In this document: positions 1 to 8,792 of the stretch, in pieces
Layout: every line of letters starts with the position of its first letter
Position numbering within the stretch: position 1 is the stretch's first letter
NCBI GenBank assembly: GCA_012270795.1
Contig: JAAXHO010000159.1
Coordinates: forward strand, 416 to 39,231
Reading direction: 5' to 3'
DNA from: Candidatus Poribacteria bacterium
GTDB lineage: Bacteria > Poribacteria > WGA-4E > WGA-3G
DNA: 38,816 bases
Made by a program: the position numbers and the translations under genes
Notes under the pieces: model-generated
The model's input: only the letters and a program-made list of their open reading frames with translations
Databases searched by the model: none
What the model was told of the DNA's origin: nothing

Positions 1-27
1 TTATTGCTGGTTGGGGTACCTCTCTTC

Positions 28-71
28 GGTAGGAGCGACCTCCCGGTCGCGACCGGGAGGTCGCTCCTACC
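28..71. repeat. 44-bp perfect GC-rich palindrome
   Basis: Two 22-base arms (28-49 and 50-71) are exact reverse complements with no loop. The arms begin GGTAGGAGCGACCTCCCGG. The block is strikingly GC-rich against AT-rich flanks. This fits a REP-like or other short palindromic dispersed repeat. It could also act as a hairpin at the end of a transcript, but no T-run follows on either strand. Confidence 0.85.
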
Positions 72-313
72 AGAACATTTTGACAAATGGCATCTTATTT
101 TTTAGAAATGGTATAAAAAACTGTTCCAGCAGTATCAATACCTTCGTCAAAATGATTGAACAAATTGGTCAGATGATCTAAAACGAAAAAGCCAAATAAT
201 GACTATGAAAGGTCAATCACCTATTCAAGAAATTATAACACTTTTTATGTTGTTTATACCACATTTATCCGCAACAACAATACGCGAACTATCGTGAATT
301 GTCGTATTGAATA
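72..313. other. AT-rich intergenic stretch, nothing recognised
   Basis: No open frame with a ribosome binding site, no tRNA and no strong terminator is visible between the palindrome and the end of the PhyH gene. Confidence 0.5.
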
Positions 314-1087
314 TCATCTAATTCTGCCGACAGAAGATCGGGTAGCGAAATGATTCCAACCCCGAAGTACTAATTGCACGTTGGTGTGCCGATTTTCTCC
401 CTCGATCTGATCGTCACCTGCGTGCATTTGGACAAATACACTCTTGCGCGTTTCATTTGAACGGTTCGGCATTGACCCGTGCAGTGTGAAGTAACTAAAG
501 AAAAGCACATCTCCCGGTTCCGCCTCTAATACGGTAGCATCTTCAATCGGGTATCGTTTCGTGATTTCCTCATTCTGTCCGCCGCCCATCATACCATCGG
601 TACGTCCAAGTTCCTTGTGAGAACCTGGATATACCCGAACACATCCCATCTCATCTGTGGCATCTGATACATATATGATGGCAGCGATCATCGTATCTTT
701 GACTGAGGGGAAATACTGCCAATCCTGATGCATCGGGAATGGAGAGCCTTTCTCTGGCGGTTTGCAGAAAAGTTTTGAATGATGGAGCATAATATCTGGA
801 CCAAGGATCGCTTCTGCGACATCAAGGAATCTCTCTTGCTGAAATGCCTTCATCCACACACCCGAAAAACTTTGAATATTGTGTGTATGGATAACAATAG
901 ATTCTCCACCATCAAGGGCATCCATCAACCTACCGCCCCAACGTGCATTGATGTTCTCATCGCTTTTTACCAACTGGTCTACGGCACGATCAAAATCGTG
1001 TTCCATGAGTTTGACCTCTTCGGGGGAATAGACACCCTTTGCGAAATAGTAGCCGTTCTCTTGAAAGAAATTGCCGATTTCTGACAT
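314..1087 (-). CDS. Phytanoyl-CoA dioxygenase (PhyH) family protein
   Basis: A 257-residue Fe(II)/2-oxoglutarate-dependent oxygenase of the PhyH family, which hydroxylates small organic substrates in the cytoplasm. The double-stranded beta-helix metal site is visible: H120 and D122 in the PMHQDW motif and distal H203 in FTLHGSMP. R214 is in the place expected for the 2-oxoglutarate carboxylate. Length is normal for the family. The start codon overlaps the TAA stop of the upstream ABC ATPase gene by one base (TAATG), so the two are probably translationally coupled; a GGAGG lies 13 bases upstream. The substrate cannot be read from sequence. PhyH paralogues are typically numerous in Poribacteria-like genomes, and a second, longer one is at 20434. 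Confidence 0.9.
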   Translation of the reverse strand: MSEIGNFFQENGYYFAKGVYSPEEVKLMEHDFDRAVDQLVKSDENINARWGGRLMDALDGGESIVIHTHNIQSFSGVWMKAFQQERFLDVAEAILGPDIMLHHSKLFCKPPEKGSPFPMHQDWQYFPSVKDTMIAAIIYVSDATDEMGCVRVYPGSHKELGRTDGMMGGGQNEEITKRYPIEDATVLEAEPGDVLFFSYFTLHGSMPNRSNETRKSVFVQMHAGDDQIEGENRHTNVQLVLRGWNHFATRSSVGRIR

Positions 1088-1860
1088 TACGTTTTTGTAA
1101 CCTCCATATAGTGTTCAATAAGCCAGTTTGATTGAAGTTCCTCTGAATTATTTGTATCTTTAATAATTTTCTGTAACTGTGTAAAAGTATTCAAAACAGC
1201 GAACTGTCCATCTTTGAGAATTCCTATAAGATTATCTTTTTGCGAGCTGCTTGATTCTAAATCACAAAGTTTATGAACATCTTCAATACGATTGGTGGCA
1301 ATGACAAGTGTTTTTCCCATTGTCTGAAGTTCACCCAATAGTTCTATCATCTCAATTTGCCCGAGTGGATCAAGAACCGTTAGTGGTTCATCAAGCAACC
1401 ACAACTGCGGTTCGTGCAGAAAGGTTTTTGCAAACAGGAGACGTTGACGTTCCCCTGTTGACAATGAACCAATTCTGATGTTCCTTAGATGTTGAATGTC
1501 CATTAATTCAAGCGTAGCATCAATTGCAGCGGTGCGTTCCTGTTTCTCTAATCTGTATGCAGCCGCGAAAAAATTGAGATAGTCAACAGCAGATAATTCT
1601 GGGTAACCCTCAAAGTCAACCGGTATATAGCCGATTTGGGGTCGCACCTGTTTCAAGTTGGAAAATGCATCTATTCCGCCAATATGCACAGTGCCTGATG
1701 TCGGTTCAACCAAGGTTGCCAAGGTGTTTAGCAGAAGTGTTTTTCCCGTGCCGTTTTTTCCGAGTAAGATAAGCGATTGTCCCGCTGCCACCTGAAAAGT
1801 GAGTTCTGTGAAAAACGGCTTTTTGTCAATGGATTTGCAAAGGTTTTGGACATCAAGCAA
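1087..1860 (-). CDS. ABC transporter ATP-binding protein, atypical Q- and H-loops
   Basis: A 257-residue ABC nucleotide-binding domain, closest in style to single-domain exporter ATPases (CcmA/ABC-2 type). Walker A is GKNGTGKT (34-41), the signature is LSTGE (133-137), and Walker B with the catalytic glutamate is LWLLDEP (153-159). Two switch residues are missing: the Q-loop reads GYIPVDFEGYP, with V where Gln is usual, and the H-loop reads ATNRIED, with N190 where the switch His is usual. No permease gene is adjacent; the nearest ABC-2 permease is at 34672. The start is TTG with AGGAG seven bases upstream. It follows hicB by 25 bases and overlaps the PhyH gene by one base, suggesting one minus-strand transcript. 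ATP binding is likely; efficient turnover is uncertain. Confidence 0.88.
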   Translation of the reverse strand: MLDVQNLCKSIDKKPFFTELTFQVAAGQSLILLGKNGTGKTLLLNTLATLVEPTSGTVHIGGIDAFSNLKQVRPQIGYIPVDFEGYPELSAVDYLNFFAAAYRLEKQERTAAIDATLELMDIQHLRNIRIGSLSTGERQRLLFAKTFLHEPQLWLLDEPLTVLDPLGQIEMIELLGELQTMGKTLVIATNRIEDVHKLCDLESSSSQKDNLIGILKDGQFAVLNTFTQLQKIIKDTNNSEELQSNWLIEHYMEVTKT

Positions 1861-1885
1861 TTATATTCTCCTATAGTAACCAGAT

Positions 1886-2248
1886 TCACCGGGTGTCAGT
1901 TCTTGTTATCCCAGCTAATTTTTGTGCCACAAATGCGTAGAGACTCATTCCTGCTTTTGAAGCTTCATCTGTTAAGCGGTAATATAGCAGGGGATCAACA
2001 GGGACATTGAACGGCGCGTCATTTAATTCTCGTGCTGGTGCTTTTGGAACAGGAATGTTATCCTCTTGATAACATTCTTTCATCAACTCCCATGCTGTTT
2101 TTAATTCAATCAACGCTTCCGCAGGGGTAGGTCCGAAAGCGGAGACATTTGGCAGTTCAATAAAATGGGCAAGATAATCACTGTCTTCGTCAAGAAATAT
2201 CTTAATGGTAAAACCATCAAAATCGTCATGATTATTCTTCATCTTCAT
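1886..2248 (-). CDS. hicB: HicB-family antitoxin
   Basis: A 120-residue type II antitoxin. The N-terminal half (about 10-75) is the HicB partial RNase H-like fold (motif HFIELPNVSAFGPTPAEAL). The C-terminal part (about 80-118) has the ribbon-helix-helix DNA-binding pattern, VDPLLYYRLTDEASKAGMS. HicB proteins bind and inhibit the mRNA-cleaving toxin HicA and repress their own promoter. The partner is encoded immediately upstream in the same direction and its reading frame overlaps this start by 17 bases, the classic hicA-hicB order. This antitoxin appears intact although the toxin reading frame is disrupted at its 5' end. An in-frame ATG two codons downstream (2240-2242) is an alternative start. 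Confidence 0.85.
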   Translation of the reverse strand: MKMKNNHDDFDGFTIKIFLDEDSDYLAHFIELPNVSAFGPTPAEALIELKTAWELMKECYQEDNIPVPKAPARELNDAPFNVPVDPLLYYRLTDEASKAGMSLYAFVAQKLAGITRTDTR

Positions 2249-2478
2249 TTTCCTTGTAAAATTGTGTTAAAAATTGCCTTACTTGATACCCTTTAGCCAT
2301 TGACTTATTCGGTTGAACTGATAATCTGTATCCTCTGAGAGAATACCATATTCGATGACTACCTCGTTGTCGGCGTTGGGTCCATCCACATTCTCGCATA
2401 AGCCGTTCAAACTCGGAAAACTTTAATCCGTTTGGATTTCGCCTCGCTTTTTCAAATAGAGCTTCTCTTCAGATTCAT
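2232..2478 (-). pseudogene. hicA: HicA-family toxin, frameshifted at its 5' end
   Basis: Minus-strand translation ending in TAA at 2232-2234 gives a clear HicA double-stranded-RNA-binding-like domain: LKFSEFERLMRECGW, then QRRQRGSHRIWYS with the GSH active-site histidine, then KGYQVRQFLTQFYKE. The frame is open from 2468 but contains no ATG, GTG or TTG before an internal ATG at codon 24. An ATG at 2476-2478 lies in another frame and reads MNLKRSSI then stops. Removing one base between 2463 and 2476 would join them as MNLKEALFEKARRNPNG, a plausible HicA N-terminus. The gene is therefore either inactivated by a 1-base indel, misread in the assembly, or starts internally to give a roughly 55-residue protein. 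Confidence 0.75.
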
Positions 2479-2586
2479 GTTGTATCTTATCGATTAAGTT
2501 AAGTAGTAAGATTTTTTTCTACCTCACATAATATCAGTATGTCAACTGAGATCAACCTTGACAGGTCTTTCGATGTCAGCGGACTG

Positions 2587-3543
2587 CTATGCTGCTTCGG
2601 TTAGTTGGATAACACGCAATCCGTTTTCAACACCGATAGGATTTTCTGTTCGTTCACCACGAATCAGTTCAATGAAGACAACATCTTTGTTGTCACCTTT
2701 GGGCAGCTCGGCATTATCAACGGGAGTCGGTTTGCCACCTTGACCTTGGCGATAGAGCTGACCTGCGCGAAGAAATAGTGCGCCGTCCTCCATCCATATA
2801 GAGAAGTCCTCTTGTACACCGCCGTGTGCGTGTCCAACGATACTGATATTGCACAATGCTCCCGTGTCAAATTTGATGGACATTGCGGTGAGTACATCTA
2901 CCTCAATGTCTAAGTTATCTATCATTGCATAGACAGTGTCTGGACTTGCTTCCAATACCCATAGGAGGATGTCTATGAGATGACTGCCAGAGTCGTTCAG
3001 TTGTCCACCGCCACCGAGGAATGGGTCCTGTCGCCATTTCCCCTGCTGATTCCGATACCAATTCTGTGATTGATGTGCTGCAACGAAGTTCACTTTCCCA
3101 AGTTCTCCACTTTGTACGACTTTGCGACAGTATTGATAGGTGGGACTCAAGTGGCGTTGGTAGCCGATCATGAGATGTAAACCGGTTTCTTCTACTTTTG
3201 CCCTGACTTGTTTGGCATGGTCTACAGTGCAGACCATCGGTTTTTCGGTATGCACGTGGCAGCCTGCATCAAGTGCAGACATGATGTGTTCGAAATGCAA
3301 TCCGTGTGGTGAACTGATGACAACCGCATCCGGCTTTGCAGCAGCCAACATTTCATTGTGGTCTGCGTAGGTAGGGATTGAATCGTCTAAACCGACGGTA
3401 TCCTTCAATGCTTTGAGAGCGTTTTCGCTTGGGTCGGCAAGTGCAACTATTTCAATATTTTCAACGCCAGAGACACTACGCCCATGCCCTCGTGAGTTAC
3501 CACCACACCCGATAAATCCAAATGTTAATTTCTGTTTTGCCAT
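2587..3543 (-). CDS. Gfo/Idh/MocA family oxidoreductase
   Basis: A 318-residue NAD(P)-dependent sugar or inositol-type dehydrogenase. The N-terminal Rossmann fold begins with GFIGCGG (9-15). The family's EKP motif is at 100-102, and the C-terminal alpha/beta domain holds the catalytic-type GSHLID motif (H188, D191). Length is slightly short for the family (usually 330-380). The start has GAGGAA six bases upstream. It reads towards hicA but about 110 bases separate them. The substrate is unknown; genes of this class in Poribacteria-like genomes are usually assigned to carbohydrate or inositol catabolism. Function to family level is secure. Confidence 0.92.
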   Translation of the reverse strand: MAKQKLTFGFIGCGGNSRGHGRSVSGVENIEIVALADPSENALKALKDTVGLDDSIPTYADHNEMLAAAKPDAVVISSPHGLHFEHIMSALDAGCHVHTEKPMVCTVDHAKQVRAKVEETGLHLMIGYQRHLSPTYQYCRKVVQSGELGKVNFVAAHQSQNWYRNQQGKWRQDPFLGGGGQLNDSGSHLIDILLWVLEASPDTVYAMIDNLDIEVDVLTAMSIKFDTGALCNISIVGHAHGGVQEDFSIWMEDGALFLRAGQLYRQGQGGKPTPVDNAELPKGDNKDVVFIELIRGERTENPIGVENGLRVIQLTEAA

Positions 3544-3790
3544 AGATGTTCCTCGTTCAATTCTTTTTGTTTTAAGTTACCACGACCTTTGACAAAATGC
3601 AAGAGATTATTTTTCTGTTTCACAAATCTAACTGTCCAACAATTGAACAGGACTGACCAAATTTTGACAGGAAAAGTGTTAAAAACACCATTATTTTGCA
3701 TATTTTGTTGGCATATAATTTGCTCATATAGTATCACGGAAGTTGAAGATGGAAAAAAGATGATACCTGAAAAATGTTTGGAGAATTGTA
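3544..3790. promoter_or_regulatory. Divergent promoter region upstream of the TonB receptor
   Basis: The 247 bases between two divergent genes are AT-rich. A perfect TATAAT lies at 3714-3719 on the plus strand with no good -35 at 17 bases; a TTGACA at 3664-3669 is too far upstream to pair with it. A small GTGTT/AACAC hairpin lies at about 3676-3688. No cobalamin or other riboswitch core was recognised before the receptor gene. Confidence 0.35.
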
Positions 3791-6136
3791 ATGCGTAAAG
3801 TGCTTTCTCTGTTTTTAGTAATAAGTTTGGGGTTATTTATAAGTTGGGCACCGAGTGTGTACGCGGATGCTTATACTGACATTGAGATGCTGGAGGGCGA
3901 AGCGGTCGTAGAACTGCCAGAGGTGTCAGTGACTGCCACACGGACAGAAAAAGATACATTTAGAACACCAAATTCTATACACATACTTAATCAAACGCAG
4001 CTTGAAAGATCCAATGCGGATATTGCTTCTAACTTACTATGGGATGTTGTTGGTGTTATAGCACAAGAGACGACAGTTGGACAAGGTTCACCGATGCTTC
4101 GAAGTCTAACCGGTTACCAGACGGTGATACAAGTTGACTGGGTGCGTCTTAATAATTCAACGTTCCGATCAGGACCGAATCAGTATACGGCAACGATCAC
4201 ACCAGAAATAATAGATCGTGCTGAAGTACTGCTCGGTTCAAGTTCTATGTTGTATGGCAGCGGTGCGATGGGAGGTGTCGTCAACTTCTTTACGAAGGAT
4301 ATAACGTTCAATCCATTACAGGAAAGATGGGAGATCCATCCGCGATTCCTTGCTCGCTATACAACAGCAACACAGGAACGGCTTGGTAGGTTAGAGGTAA
4401 CAGGTAGTAACAGTCAATTTGGATTTAGTGTTAGCGGGGGTGTACGCTACTACGGTGACATCAATGCTGGCCGTGGATATGATCTCCATTACGACAATCG
4501 GAAGTTTGAAATCGTCAGCGGAATACCGAGCGGTGTGAGACTCTATGATTACGACGAGGTGCATGAACTGTCAAAAGAGAATATCCCAGACAGATGGTTG
4601 ATTGACAGCGAAGGTCCATTGAGTTGGAAAGCTTACGATGGTAATGCCAAAATAGTGTATCAACTCAACCCCGCAAGCACATTAAATGTCTCCTACCAGA
4701 TGTGGCGGCAGCCGAAAACACCCCGATATGATAAAATTGCTCCACAGGAGTTTAATGAATTCTATTTTGAACCTCAAAATCGGGACCTCGTCTATGTTGA
4801 TTATCAAACTGAACCTGAAAGTGGCATTGACCAATTTCGAATGACTGTCTCCTATCATCGTCAACAAGAGGGACGCAACGAGGTGAAACGCGGTGCGACT
4901 TCACGTACACACAGAAATGATACTGTCAATACCATCGGTGTGAGCGCGCAAGCAGTCAGTTCAGTACTAACTCGCCAACGGATTGTCGGTGGTGGTGAGT
5001 TTTACTTGGATACGTTGCAGAGTCAAACCGTCCGAACAGATGCAGCAGGGAATGAAACTGTTGACAAAAACCTTGGACGTTTTATCAACGGTTCACAGTT
5101 CTGGGATGCAAGTTTATACCTACAAGATGAGATTACATTACACGATAGAGTTAAATTGACACTCGGTGGACGCGCTACGTTTTATCAGACCCACGCTGAT
5201 CTTTCCATCCGCGCTGAAGATTTTGAGGAATTTAATGAATTCGACAGCAGCTTGACAGGTAGTGCTGGGGTCGTTGTCGGTTTGACTGAGTCGTTGAACC
5301 TTGTTGGCAATGTTGCGACTGCGTTCCGCGCACCCTCGCTGAATGATACGACAGCGGTGGAAGTTACCAATGAAGGTGTTACTGCCCCAAGTCCTGACCT
5401 TGACCCAGAAACTTCGTGGACTGTTGAGGGTGGACTCAAGGTAAAACATTCATTTTTTAGAGGTTCACTAACGTTATTCCATAGTCGTGTCAACGGTTTG
5501 GTTGCACGCAGAACTGTGCAAGAGGCATACAAAGAGGGCGAAATTCCACAACTCCATCAAGACCTCATCAATGAATACGAAGGTATTGATATCCTTGTGT
5601 TTGACAACGTTGATGAAGCACAGTTTCAAGGGGTTGAATTAGCAGGATTTATTCCGATTGATTCTGCTTGGTCAGTTTATGGAAATGCAGCATTGCTACG
5701 CGGAGAGGTACTGCTGATTAACAGCATGGAACCAGACCCAGAGAAACCGTGGGAAGCACGGACTCGTAGAGAACCCCCTCTGAATGGTGTTGTAGGGGTT
5801 CAGTGGGAACCTATAAAAACGAATTATTGGGTAACCCTGTTTGTGCGTGCTGCAGCAGAACAAAGACGACTGAACCGAAGCGACATTCGAGACCCGCGCA
5901 TACAAGGAAAAACACGTGATCCTGCGGAAGTTGAGTTTGATGCCAACGGTGCTGCAGTGGATGCGGGTACACCGGGATGGTGGACGCTCAATGTGCGGAC
6001 AGGTATTAAGCTTCAGGAATACACACGTTTGACATTAGCATTTGAAAATCTGCTGGATCGTCGGTATCGTGTACACGGGTCAGGTGTGAATTCCCCGGGT
6101 TTCAATGTGAGTATCAGTTTAGACAATAGGTTCTAA
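3791..6136 (+). CDS. TonB-dependent outer-membrane receptor
   Basis: A 781-residue outer-membrane active transporter. A signal peptide spans residues 1-25 (hydrophobic core, then SVYA-DA). A TonB-box-like VSVTATR follows at about 46-52, then the plug domain (about 55-165, with AEVLLGSSSMLYGSGAMGG and VVNFFT) and a 22-strand-type beta-barrel. The C-terminus is NVSISLDNRF, ending in the Phe typical of BamA-recognised barrels. The plug segment FRSGPNQY is seen in haem or cobalamin-receptor-like members, but the ligand cannot be decided. GGAG lies seven bases before the ATG. Convergent with coaD; no TonB/ExbBD genes are nearby. Confidence 0.93.
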   Translation: MRKVLSLFLVISLGLFISWAPSVYADAYTDIEMLEGEAVVELPEVSVTATRTEKDTFRTPNSIHILNQTQLERSNADIASNLLWDVVGVIAQETTVGQGSPMLRSLTGYQTVIQVDWVRLNNSTFRSGPNQYTATITPEIIDRAEVLLGSSSMLYGSGAMGGVVNFFTKDITFNPLQERWEIHPRFLARYTTATQERLGRLEVTGSNSQFGFSVSGGVRYYGDINAGRGYDLHYDNRKFEIVSGIPSGVRLYDYDEVHELSKENIPDRWLIDSEGPLSWKAYDGNAKIVYQLNPASTLNVSYQMWRQPKTPRYDKIAPQEFNEFYFEPQNRDLVYVDYQTEPESGIDQFRMTVSYHRQQEGRNEVKRGATSRTHRNDTVNTIGVSAQAVSSVLTRQRIVGGGEFYLDTLQSQTVRTDAAGNETVDKNLGRFINGSQFWDASLYLQDEITLHDRVKLTLGGRATFYQTHADLSIRAEDFEEFNEFDSSLTGSAGVVVGLTESLNLVGNVATAFRAPSLNDTTAVEVTNEGVTAPSPDLDPETSWTVEGGLKVKHSFFRGSLTLFHSRVNGLVARRTVQEAYKEGEIPQLHQDLINEYEGIDILVFDNVDEAQFQGVELAGFIPIDSAWSVYGNAALLRGEVLLINSMEPDPEKPWEARTRREPPLNGVVGVQWEPIKTNYWVTLFVRAAAEQRRLNRSDIRDPRIQGKTRDPAEVEFDANGAAVDAGTPGWWTLNVRTGIKLQEYTRLTLAFENLLDRRYRVHGSGVNSPGFNVSISLDNRF

Positions 6137-6175
6137 ATATACAAATTTGTGGGCGCGGTTCAAACGTGTCTACCT

Positions 6176-6688
6176 TTACTGCACATGAAACTTCTGCTTG
6201 ATAAACTCAACGACAACCGGTGGTACCATTTCCAACAACTTCTCTTCACTTAACTTGCCTTGTCCCATCTCTACTACCTCCATCACAAGTGTTGAGCTAA
6301 TATGGGCATATTGTTTATTTGCGACCATAAAGAGCGTATCAATCTCTGGGGCGATCTGTTGATTCATGCGTGCCATTTTGAATTCCCATTCAAAGTCGGA
6401 GATTTCGCGTAGTCCGCGGATGATTGCACATGCACCATGTGCTTGTGCGTAATGCACCATCAACCCAGCATCCCCAGCAATAGAGGCTTTCGGATAGGGT
6501 TTGATGACCGCTTCAAGCATCTGGATACGTTCTTCTATCGTGAACCGTTCCTGTTTTGCGGGGTTCACACCGATAACGATTATAAGTTCATCAAAAACGT
6601 CAAGTTTGCAAACCCGATCTATCAAGTCTACATGGCCGAGGGTGATCGGGTCGAAACTTGCTGGGAAGATTGCGATTCTTTTTGACAT
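6176..6688 (-). CDS. coaD: Phosphopantetheine adenylyltransferase
   Basis: A 170-residue enzyme that transfers AMP from ATP to 4'-phosphopantetheine, the penultimate step of coenzyme A synthesis. The nucleotidyltransferase signature is ASFDPITLGH (10-19), containing the TxGH-type motif. The RGLR substrate-binding motif is in CAIIRGLREISDFEWEF, and the C-terminal motif ISSTLVMEV corresponds to the family's ISSSxVKE. Length matches the family (155-170). AGGAG is six bases before the ATG and lies in the 22-base gap after the upstream WD40 gene, so coaD probably ends a WD40-WD40-coaD transcript. The association with propeller genes has no obvious metabolic meaning. Confidence 0.95.
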   Translation of the reverse strand: MSKRIAIFPASFDPITLGHVDLIDRVCKLDVFDELIIVIGVNPAKQERFTIEERIQMLEAVIKPYPKASIAGDAGLMVHYAQAHGACAIIRGLREISDFEWEFKMARMNQQIAPEIDTLFMVANKQYAHISSTLVMEVVEMGQGKLSEEKLLEMVPPVVVEFIKQKFHVQ

Positions 6689-6710
6689 CTGTTCTCCTTT
6701 CTTGTGTGTT

Positions 6711-8792
6711 CTATTGGTCTTTATCTGTTTCTGATGTTTCCTCTATAATACTGAATTCCCGTGTTGCGATGTTTCCATGCATATCAATCATGCGGAGCTC
6801 AACAGTTGTTATTTCAGGATTAGATATTTGGAATGTAATAGTTGCTTTCTCTTTCCCGTTGAGTGCTTGACATTCGTAAAACTTCTTTCTCCATCTTTGA
6901 CTATCCATATTTATCGGTATGAACAGTTGTGCTTGGTGCATGCCATCTTCATCTGCAACCTCAAAAATGAAGTGTCGCAGACCACTTGTTTTTGGAAGGG
7001 ATACACGCATTTCCATCTTTGGGGTTTTGTCAAAGAAAGGTTGGTTTGGATTAAAGAAACGACTCTTATCTAACCATTCTGCTTCACATTTGGACAGTTT
7101 TGCCAATCTATTGCCAAAGAAAAGGCGTTTTAAAACGTTTGGTTTATGCTGAAGAGGAGTATGATAAGGTATACCGAAAGCATCTCTAAGAACGTACGTA
7201 AGAGGTTTCTGCTTAAGGTCATTTAAGGACGCATATACAAGTTGTCCATGCGTGTATCCTTTAATTCTTCGCTGCCGGATGATGTCTTGTGCAGAATAGT
7301 TGTTATTGCTGGTGTACTCAAATACCTCATTATCGTCAGTATAGAGTAATTCTATAACTGGCAAGGAAGAAGTATCAAAAAATCCGTCTGAAACTGCAAG
7401 CCAGAGACCGTTTGAAAAATTAGCATGTTCAACTTGTTTGTCTGTACCCAGATATATTTTTGCTTTTCCATTTTCATCTGTCTCATACGTAAAGGTTTTT
7501 CTGCCAAATCCGTGGCGTTCCATTTCATTAGCGTAATAGTCTTGTGCTTTTCTTATTGCCTTATCTATTTTTTCTGTAATGTTTATTCGGGTTTTTTTAT
7601 CTTTATTTAGGAAATATATTTTATCTGGGAAATAAATTATTCGTACGACATCGGCATCCGTTGTTGGAAACTCTAAATGTTGAGATGTTAGTTCCCACAA
7701 CTGGACAATTCCGTCCTCACTCCCAGTAGCGAGCATCTTCCCATCTGGTGAAAACGCAACAATAGGTGTTTCTATCGGTAATGAAGCTATTGGTGCCCCG
7801 CTTTCAACGTTCCATATCTCAACACCGTTCTTAAAAGAAGACCACAAATTTGCATAGGCACATATCTTCCCATCTGGCGAAAACGCAAGGTTATCCAGAT
7901 GTCCGCGCTGTACTTCCCCGTACCGTTTCCAACTCGGTAATTCCCACATGATACAGCTCCAAGGTCGGTGTCCTTTCCAGCGTTTGTTGTCTCTGAATAT
8001 TAACTGCGGTCCTCCACATGCTAATAGTTTGTTGTCTGGTGAAAACTTAAGAAATTCCATCTCTATCAGCGGTGTTTTTAAGGATTTTACATGGTGTTTG
8101 GTCTTAAGATCCCAAACGTTTACAGTACCGTTGGCATATCCAGCGGCAATCAACTTACCATCAGGTGAAATGTCAACTGCACATACCCAACTTTCGACTC
8201 TATAGGATTCATCAAATGGTAATGTGTCTACCTCTATTTTCTGTTTTGGATTGCGAATATCAAACAATTTCACTCCATTTAGAACTATTGCAAGTTGTTG
8301 CCCATCTGGGAAAAACGCGAAATCAAGCGTGCTTTCAAACGTATTGATTTTGTTTCCTGAAGCAACGTCCCACAATACGAGTTTCCCAGAACCAGCACTT
8401 GCAAGCAGTTCACCTGTGGGTGAGAAATCGATGAATGGGAATACGCCAGGATGTTTAAGAGTTCTTATTGGTTTTTTAGTGTTGTTGGTGTTCCACAAAT
8501 TAATGGTCCCGCCTCCATTGATACTCGCTACGAGAGAAGTATCTATCGGGAAAAATGAGACAGCATAAATTGGTGGCGCGTATTTTGAAGAAAAACCTTC
8601 TGGGTAAACTATGTCAGAATTAAGCGTTGCATTGTGATTAAATTCAGCGATGCGTTTGGGTTTTGTTGGTAGATGCGCGAATGTCTGTGGGTGCAAATCC
8701 TCATCCTGCGGACGAGAGATGAAGAAGACTACAACACTAACACCGGCTATAACCAAAACCACGAGTAAGAGTAATATTTTTTTATTCTTCAT
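6711..8792 (-). CDS. Membrane-anchored WD40-repeat protein with extra C-terminal domain
   Basis: A 693-residue protein. Residues 5-27 form one hydrophobic helix after MKNKK, which fits a signal anchor with the rest outside the cytoplasm. WD40 blades run from about 75 to 370, with FSPDGK-type turns followed by LWD/IWN strand ends (INLWNT, LVLWDV, VNVWDL, VEIWNV, VQLWEL). Beyond about 395 lies a non-propeller region containing MERHGFGRKTF and later all-beta segments; I do not recognise its function. The ATG overlaps the TGA of the upstream propeller gene (ATGA), so the two are coupled. The pair look like duplicates, since both start with a short signal anchor followed by an AEFN-type segment. 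A scaffold or sensor role is inference. Confidence 0.8.
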   Translation of the reverse strand: MKNKKILLLLVVLVIAGVSVVVFFISRPQDEDLHPQTFAHLPTKPKRIAEFNHNATLNSDIVYPEGFSSKYAPPIYAVSFFPIDTSLVASINGGGTINLWNTNNTKKPIRTLKHPGVFPFIDFSPTGELLASAGSGKLVLWDVASGNKINTFESTLDFAFFPDGQQLAIVLNGVKLFDIRNPKQKIEVDTLPFDESYRVESWVCAVDISPDGKLIAAGYANGTVNVWDLKTKHHVKSLKTPLIEMEFLKFSPDNKLLACGGPQLIFRDNKRWKGHRPWSCIMWELPSWKRYGEVQRGHLDNLAFSPDGKICAYANLWSSFKNGVEIWNVESGAPIASLPIETPIVAFSPDGKMLATGSEDGIVQLWELTSQHLEFPTTDADVVRIIYFPDKIYFLNKDKKTRINITEKIDKAIRKAQDYYANEMERHGFGRKTFTYETDENGKAKIYLGTDKQVEHANFSNGLWLAVSDGFFDTSSLPVIELLYTDDNEVFEYTSNNNYSAQDIIRQRRIKGYTHGQLVYASLNDLKQKPLTYVLRDAFGIPYHTPLQHKPNVLKRLFFGNRLAKLSKCEAEWLDKSRFFNPNQPFFDKTPKMEMRVSLPKTSGLRHFIFEVADEDGMHQAQLFIPINMDSQRWRKKFYECQALNGKEKATITFQISNPEITTVELRMIDMHGNIATREFSIIEETSETDKDQ

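Noticed and set aside
3664-3719. TTGACA and TATAAT as one promoter for the TonB receptor
   Set aside because: The two boxes are 44 bases apart, far from the 17-base spacing; only the -10 element is plausible.
3525-3798. Short frames on both strands between the dehydrogenase and the TonB receptor
   Set aside because: They overlap real genes or the promoter region, and have no family features or ribosome binding sites.
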